Source: Nitratireductor sp. (GTDB lineage Bacteria > Pseudomonadota > Alphaproteobacteria > Rhizobiales > Rhizobiaceae). Taken from it: DNA of 18,420 nt. The number at the start of each line of letters is the position of its first letter. Positions within the stretch are counted from its first letter, which is position 1. The stretch lies in contig JAGRLQ010000293.1 of the NCBI GenBank assembly GCA_020441735.1, positions 1-18,420 of the forward strand, in the 5' to 3' direction. The notes under the pieces were generated by a model that saw only the letters and a program-made list of their open reading frames with translations, ran no database searches and was not told the DNA's origin. Position numbers and translations under genes: made by a program. Below, piece after piece: positions 15,158 to 18,420 of this stretch.

Positions 15158-15190
15158 GTCTGAACCGCCCGCCTCAGACCATTCGCGGGC
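15158..15190 (+). promoter_or_regulatory. Two overlapping, mutually exclusive hairpins ahead of the TauE gene
   Basis: GTCTGA (15158-15163) pairs with TCAGAC (15174-15179). GCCCGC (15167-15172) pairs with GCGGGC (15185-15190). The two stems interlock and are unlikely to form as simple hairpins at the same time. AGACC (15176-15180) could also pair with GGTCT (15208-15212) of the downstream terminator-like stem. Confidence 0.4.
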
Positions 15191-15197
15191 TTCCGGG

Positions 15198-15222
15198 GAG
15201 ACCAACCGGTCTCGTTTTCTTT
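15198..15222 (+). terminator. Intrinsic terminator-like hairpin after the L,D-transpeptidase gene
   Basis: GAGACC (15198-15203) and GGTCTC (15208-15213) form a perfect 6-bp stem with an AACC loop, followed by GTTTTCTTT. This is the only hairpin in the window with a real T-run. It ends 2 bases before the AAGGG ribosome binding site of the next gene, so it may end the transpeptidase message or act as an attenuator for the exporter gene. Confidence 0.65.
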
Positions 15223-15236
15223 GAAAGGGCTCCTGC

Positions 15237-16064
15237 TTGGAATTCCTGCCGCCATTGAGCGAAGTATATCCGTTTGTGATCGCCCTTCTGGTTGCCGGTG
15301 TCGTGGCAGGATTTCTGGCCGGCCTGTTCGGGATCGGTGGTGGCGCGGTGCTGGTGCCGGTCTTCTACCAGGTGCTGACGGCACTCGGCATCGACGAAGC
15401 TGTCCGCATGCACGTGGCGGTGGGCACTTCCCTTGCCATCATCGTGCCGACCTCACTGCAGAGTTTTCGAAAGCACCACGCACGCGGCGCGGTCGACTTG
15501 GAACTATTGCGCTCCTTCGCGATACCGGTTCCCCTTGGTGTCGTCTGCGCTGCGATTGTCACAGCCTGGATTTCCGGCGCCGGACTGCGGCTGATCTTCG
15601 CCTGTATCGCGCTCGTTATCGCGCTGCGGCTGCTGTTTGCCAAGGAAGACTGGAAGCTGAAGGGCGATATCCCGACCGGGCCGGTGCGCTCGGCGATTGG
15701 CTGGCTGATCGGCTTCTTCTCCACCTTCATGGGCATTGGCGGCGGTGTCATGAACAACACCTTCATGACGCTTTACGGGCGGCCGATGCATCAGGCGGTA
15801 GCAACTTCGTCCGGTACGGGCATTCTCATCTCCATCCCTGGCGTGATCGGCTACATTCTTGTCGGGCTTGGGGTTTCCGGCCTGCCGCCATTCTCGATCG
15901 GTTATGTCAACCTGCTCGCCTTTGCGATGATCATTCCGATCACCATCTTCATGGCGCCGTTGGGCGTCAGGGCAGCCCACAGCCTTTCGAAGCGGCAATT
16001 GGAAATGGGCTTCGGCATCTTTCTGCTGATCGTTGCCGTTCGCTTCTTTATCAGCCTGTCCTGA
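15237..16064 (+). CDS. TauE/SafE family sulfite exporter / anion permease
   Basis: This 275-residue inner-membrane protein has about eight hydrophobic segments and the two family repeats: GLFGIGGGAVLVPVF near residue 27 and the equivalent STFMGIGGGVMNNTFM near residue 160. The family exports sulfite, sulfoacetate or related organosulfur anions. The substrate here is unknown. The start is TTG at 15237. AAGGG at 15225-15229 gives a 7-base spacing, an in-frame TGA lies at 15222, and no ATG occurs before the first GIGGG motif. It is transcribed toward the retropepsin-like protease gene. Confidence 0.92.
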   Translation: MEFLPPLSEVYPFVIALLVAGVVAGFLAGLFGIGGGAVLVPVFYQVLTALGIDEAVRMHVAVGTSLAIIVPTSLQSFRKHHARGAVDLELLRSFAIPVPLGVVCAAIVTAWISGAGLRLIFACIALVIALRLLFAKEDWKLKGDIPTGPVRSAIGWLIGFFSTFMGIGGGVMNNTFMTLYGRPMHQAVATSSGTGILISIPGVIGYILVGLGVSGLPPFSIGYVNLLAFAMIIPITIFMAPLGVRAAHSLSKRQLEMGFGIFLLIVAVRFFISLS

Positions 16065-16071
16065 GCAGGGC

Positions 16072-16088
16072 TGAGCCAGCAGGGCTCA
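16072..16088. terminator. Short hairpin between convergent genes
   Basis: TGAGCC (16072-16077) and GGCTCA (16083-16088) form a 6-bp stem with a 5-base loop between the convergent TauE and protease genes, covering the protease stop codon. There is no T-run on either strand, so terminator activity is doubtful. Confidence 0.3.
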
Positions 16089-16784
16089 ATCCGTCAGGAT
16101 CAGCCGGTCGCCGCGGATTTCGAAGCTCCACAGTGTTTCCAGGAAATTCATGCCGAGCAGGCTCGTGTCGAGATTGCCATCCTGCGCTACCAGGGCACGC
16201 ACCCGGTCGCGGCGAATTTCGCCGATGTCGAGCGTTCCGAGGGTCACGGGCGCTGCAGTGGTGGAACCATTGGCGGTCATGATGGGTGTCGAGAAGGTTA
16301 GGGAAGCGGTATCGATTCCGGCCCGCTCGGCATCCCTCGCCGTCAATACGATGCTGCTGGCACCGGTATCAACCAGAAACCGGGTGCTTTCGCCGTTGAC
16401 GGCGGCATCAATCTCGAAATGGCCATTGGCTGAACGGACAACCATCACCTGACCACGGCCATCGCTGTTCTGCCCAGAGACGGGGCTGCCAGGAATGAGG
16501 CCTGCGGTAAGCGCCGAGCCGAAATCCTGCAACTCGTAGCGGTAGATATAGCCGGTCATCAGCGTCAGGATGATCCCCAGCCAGATGGTGGCATTGCGGG
16601 CATTTTGTGCAAGAGAGCCGCGCGACAGTACAGCGGCACCGATGACTGTTCCCCAGACACCGTAGAACAGCAGGCTGGCGAACATGTTGTTCTCCATGCC
16701 GAACACTGATCCCTGATCGTGGTTGAGAATGAGCAGGATGAGGCCGGCGCCGATAATCCCCAGAATGATCCAGATCGCTTTCAC
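16086..16784 (-). CDS. Membrane-anchored retropepsin-like aspartic protease (TIGR02281 family)
   Basis: The 232-residue protein has three N-terminal hydrophobic segments (about 3-20, 35-53, 65-81) and a C-terminal clan AA protease domain (about 110-232). That domain has the single catalytic motif FLVDTGASSIVLT (Asp139-Gly141) and LLGMNFLETLWSFEIRGDRL at its end. Such enzymes work as homodimers, each chain giving one Asp. The domain probably faces the periplasm. The start codon is GTG at 16784 and overlaps the stop of the DUF1289 gene as GTGA, so translation is coupled. An AGGTGA site stands just upstream. No substrate can be inferred from the sequence. Confidence 0.88.
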   Translation of the reverse strand: MKAIWIILGIIGAGLILLILNHDQGSVFGMENNMFASLLFYGVWGTVIGAAVLSRGSLAQNARNATIWLGIILTLMTGYIYRYELQDFGSALTAGLIPGSPVSGQNSDGRGQVMVVRSANGHFEIDAAVNGESTRFLVDTGASSIVLTARDAERAGIDTASLTFSTPIMTANGSTTAAPVTLGTLDIGEIRRDRVRALVAQDGNLDTSLLGMNFLETLWSFEIRGDRLILTD

Positions 16785-17050
16785 TGGTCACCTGCTTCCT
16801 CAGGGATCGTGGCCGCCGCAGCTTCTCCATCGCGTTCGCGCGCCAGCCTGCGGCGCCGGGTTTCGCGGCGAGGCTTACGCTCCACCGTGGCAAGGCGGGC
16901 TTCCAGTGAACCCATGATCTCCTCGCGCTCTGTCGCGGTGTAATTCATCCAGCCGGCAATCTCGTCACGGGTGCGGCCGCAGCCGAAGCAATAGCCCGTC
17001 GTCATGTCGATCGAGCAGACCAGAATGCAGGGAGAGGCGATTTCAGCCAT
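16781..17050 (-). CDS. DUF1289 domain-containing protein
   Basis: This small 89-residue protein starts MAEIASPCILVCSID and shows the DUF1289 pattern: four cysteines (Cys8, Cys12, Cys21, Cys24) in SPCILVC...YCFGCGRT, then EIAGWMNYTATEREEI. The cysteines suggest a bound metal or Fe-S centre, but function is unknown to me. The tail is Arg-rich. I chose ATG 17050 because related proteins start close to the SPC motif. An in-frame TTG at 17095 (preceded by AGGTG) would add 15 residues and is possible. The stop overlaps the protease start. Confidence 0.82.
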   Translation of the reverse strand: MAEIASPCILVCSIDMTTGYCFGCGRTRDEIAGWMNYTATEREEIMGSLEARLATVERKPRRETRRRRLARERDGEAAAATIPEEAGDQ

Positions 17051-17245
17051 TCGGTGGTCCAGTCTGGTGGGCTTTGGTTCTGCGTGTTCGTTCAATGCAC
17101 CTAGGCATGATTGGTCAAGCCTGCAAGCATGATGAACAGAATTTCATTGAGCAAGCGTGAGAACATTGCCTTTTGCGCCGGTAGCGTTATTGGTTCGCGA
17201 CATTCATTCACCAAACGGCTCTTCAACACAGGATCGGGAATTGGC

Positions 17246-18217
17246 GTGGCACTCAGCGGACTGCCTTTTGACGACATACGTGAACTGATGTCGAATTTGC
17301 CGAAGGCCGATGAACAGGCCCCGGTGCTTGCCGCCATGCGCAGCGAAACCATGTCCGCGCATACGGGTGCAATGCCGGCCGAAAAGGAGCATTTGTCCTG
17401 GCTTGCTTCCTGGAGCGGCAAGAGTCCGAAGGTGGAGCGTCCACTGATGGCGCTGTTTGCCGGCACCCATGGCGTTTCCGGCCAGACAGGGGAGGCCGAT
17501 ACGCTTGACGCGGTAACCCGGCTGGCTGCAGGCGGCAGCGCGGTCAACCAGGTCTGCGCCAGTCAGGACATCGGGCTCAAGGTCTTCGATCTCGCGCTGC
17601 AAATCCCCGTGGGCGACATCACCGAAACGGCCGCGATGGATGAAAAGGGCGCTGCAGGTACCATCGGTTTCGGCATGGAAGCGATTGCCGGTGGCGTCGA
17701 CCTTTTGGGCCTTGCTGCCTTTGGCAGGGGCGGGGAGGTGGCAGACGCCGTTCTGCTGGAACTTGCAGCCGGTCAGACACGCGAAGCTGCGCTCGCCCAT
17801 GCGGGAATTGCTGCCGGCGGCCCGCAGGCAGCACAGGTGGAAAAGGCGGTCGGCTTGCATGGTGACGCAACTGGCGACCCGATGGAACTGCTGCGGAGGC
17901 TCGGAGGACGAGAGCACTCGGCCGTTGCAGGCGCCATTCTGGCGGCGCGGGTCAATCACGTTCCAGTGGTGCTGGGGGGCATCCGTGCGTGGGTCGTGGC
18001 GCTGTTGCTGGATCAGATTGAAACGGGCGCCTGTGCGCATTGCGCGGTGGCAGGTGGTGAGGCAGAAGAGTTTGCCGGGCTTGTTGCCCGCACATGCGCC
18101 ATGCCCCGTGTGCTTGCCGGTTTCGGACAATCGAGCGAGGGCATGCAGGCGGCTCTGGCCATCGGACTGCTGAAGGGGCTTGCCGCCGCCCATGACGGGT
18201 TTGCCGAAACGGCCTGA
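17246..18217 (+). CDS. cobT: CobT-like nicotinate-nucleotide--dimethylbenzimidazole phosphoribosyltransferase, divergent
   Basis: CobT transfers phosphoribose from nicotinate mononucleotide to dimethylbenzimidazole for the lower ligand of cobalamin. This protein keeps the family frame: SGLPFDDIREL, FAGTHGV (71-77), AAGGSAVNQVC, LKVFDLAL, GDITE, FGMEAIAGG, ELLRRLGGRE, AVAGAILAAR and the catalytic glutamate at Glu298 in SEGMQAALA. However, the motifs expected to bind substrate are changed (see findings). The start is uncertain. GTG 17246, with GGGA upstream, gives the usual CobT N-terminus (323 residues). ATGs at 17129 and 17132 would add about 39 residues with no family resemblance. It is divergent from the DUF1289 gene. 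No cobS follows, and I see no cobalamin riboswitch upstream. Confidence 0.85.
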   Translation: MALSGLPFDDIRELMSNLPKADEQAPVLAAMRSETMSAHTGAMPAEKEHLSWLASWSGKSPKVERPLMALFAGTHGVSGQTGEADTLDAVTRLAAGGSAVNQVCASQDIGLKVFDLALQIPVGDITETAAMDEKGAAGTIGFGMEAIAGGVDLLGLAAFGRGGEVADAVLLELAAGQTREAALAHAGIAAGGPQAAQVEKAVGLHGDATGDPMELLRRLGGREHSAVAGAILAARVNHVPVVLGGIRAWVVALLLDQIETGACAHCAVAGGEAEEFAGLVARTCAMPRVLAGFGQSSEGMQAALAIGLLKGLAAAHDGFAETA

Positions 18218-18222
18218 TCGGC

Positions 18223-18420
18223 TCAGGAGGCAGCCTTCGAGGTGGCGTGAAGATTGGGCTTGCGCTGGCGGTCGTGGCCGCGGTTTTCGGTCTTTTCCAT
18301 GATTTCCAGCACACGCGAGCGGGGGAAGGTGGCGGTTGCCACGGTCCCCTCGCGCAGCGCCGATTTCAGATCGAACTTGCCGTCATGCATGTGCATCAGC
18401 GCCTGCACGATGGGCAGGCC
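18223..18420 (-). CDS. Sensor histidine kinase, C-terminal end only
   Basis: The frame enters from the right edge and stops at 18223. It begins GLPIVQALMHMHDGKFDLKS, which is the G2 box and final strand-helix region of a HATPase_c domain (usually GLGLPIV...), followed by EGTVATATFPRSRVLE, the typical end of the ATP-binding domain, and a basic tail of about 25 residues. It is therefore the end of a two-component histidine kinase gene. Its sensor part and partner lie outside the window. It converges with the CobT gene with only 5 bases between the stops. Confidence 0.85.
   Translation of the reverse strand, partial: GLPIVQALMHMHDGKFDLKSALREGTVATATFPRSRVLEIMEKTENRGHDRQRKPNLHATSKAAS

Noticed and set aside
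17051..17245. Cobalamin riboswitch upstream of the CobT gene
   Set aside because: No B12-box-like sequence or suitable long structured leader is visible in this 195-base stretch. TTGCCT (about 17166) with TATTGG 17 bases later is the only promoter-like pair, and it is weak.
1..18420. Mobile elements, CRISPR arrays, tRNA or rRNA genes
   Set aside because: I found no transposase or integrase, no regularly spaced repeats, and no cloverleaf or rRNA-like sequence. The region reads as ordinary chromosomal or large-replicon gene content.

Overview
The window is high-GC, densely packed bacterial DNA with ATGA-type gene overlaps throughout. It looks like an alphaproteobacterium of the order Hyphomicrobiales (Rhizobiales). 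The evidence is a malonate operon in the order TRAP permeases - matA - matB, two TRAP transporters, an IclR-regulated accessory catabolic cluster, and the block of retropepsin-like protease, DUF1289 protein and divergent CobT, a neighbourhood I associate with rhizobia. I see no tRNA, rRNA, CRISPR array or insertion sequence.

Region 1 (1-4255, + strand) is the end of a malonate uptake and use operon. It holds the last codons of a small TRAP permease, the large permease (matM), malonyl-CoA decarboxylase (matA) and malonyl-CoA synthetase (matB), all overlapping. Malonate would be imported, activated to malonyl-CoA by MatB and decarboxylated to acetyl-CoA by MatA.

Region 2 (4279-13354) is the most interesting part: a self-contained catabolic cluster for an unidentified organic acid. 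An IclR regulator and an SDR dehydrogenase run leftward. A probable eight-gene operon runs rightward from the shared intergenic region: HpcH/HpaI aldolase, bicupin protein, DUF6282 amidohydrolase-like protein, TRAP binding protein, TRAP small permease, TRAP large permease, beta-keto acid cleavage enzyme (BKACE) and flavodoxin-fold quinone oxidoreductase. A perfect 8-3-8 palindrome between the two arms is a good candidate IclR operator. Two tandem hairpins lie between the binding-protein and permease genes, and a 15-codon ORF is coupled to the binding-protein start.

Region 3 (13355-18420) is housekeeping: DusA tRNA-dihydrouridine synthase, an exported L,D-transpeptidase, and a TauE/SafE exporter preceded by a structured leader with a terminator-like hairpin. 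A leftward pair (DUF1289 protein, retropepsin-like membrane protease) follows, then a CobT homologue with altered substrate-binding motifs, and the C-terminal end of a leftward histidine kinase cut by the window edge. No gene-free stretch exceeds 300 bases. The longest is about 195 bases between the preferred starts of the DUF1289 and CobT genes (17051-17245); within it I found only a possible weak promoter.
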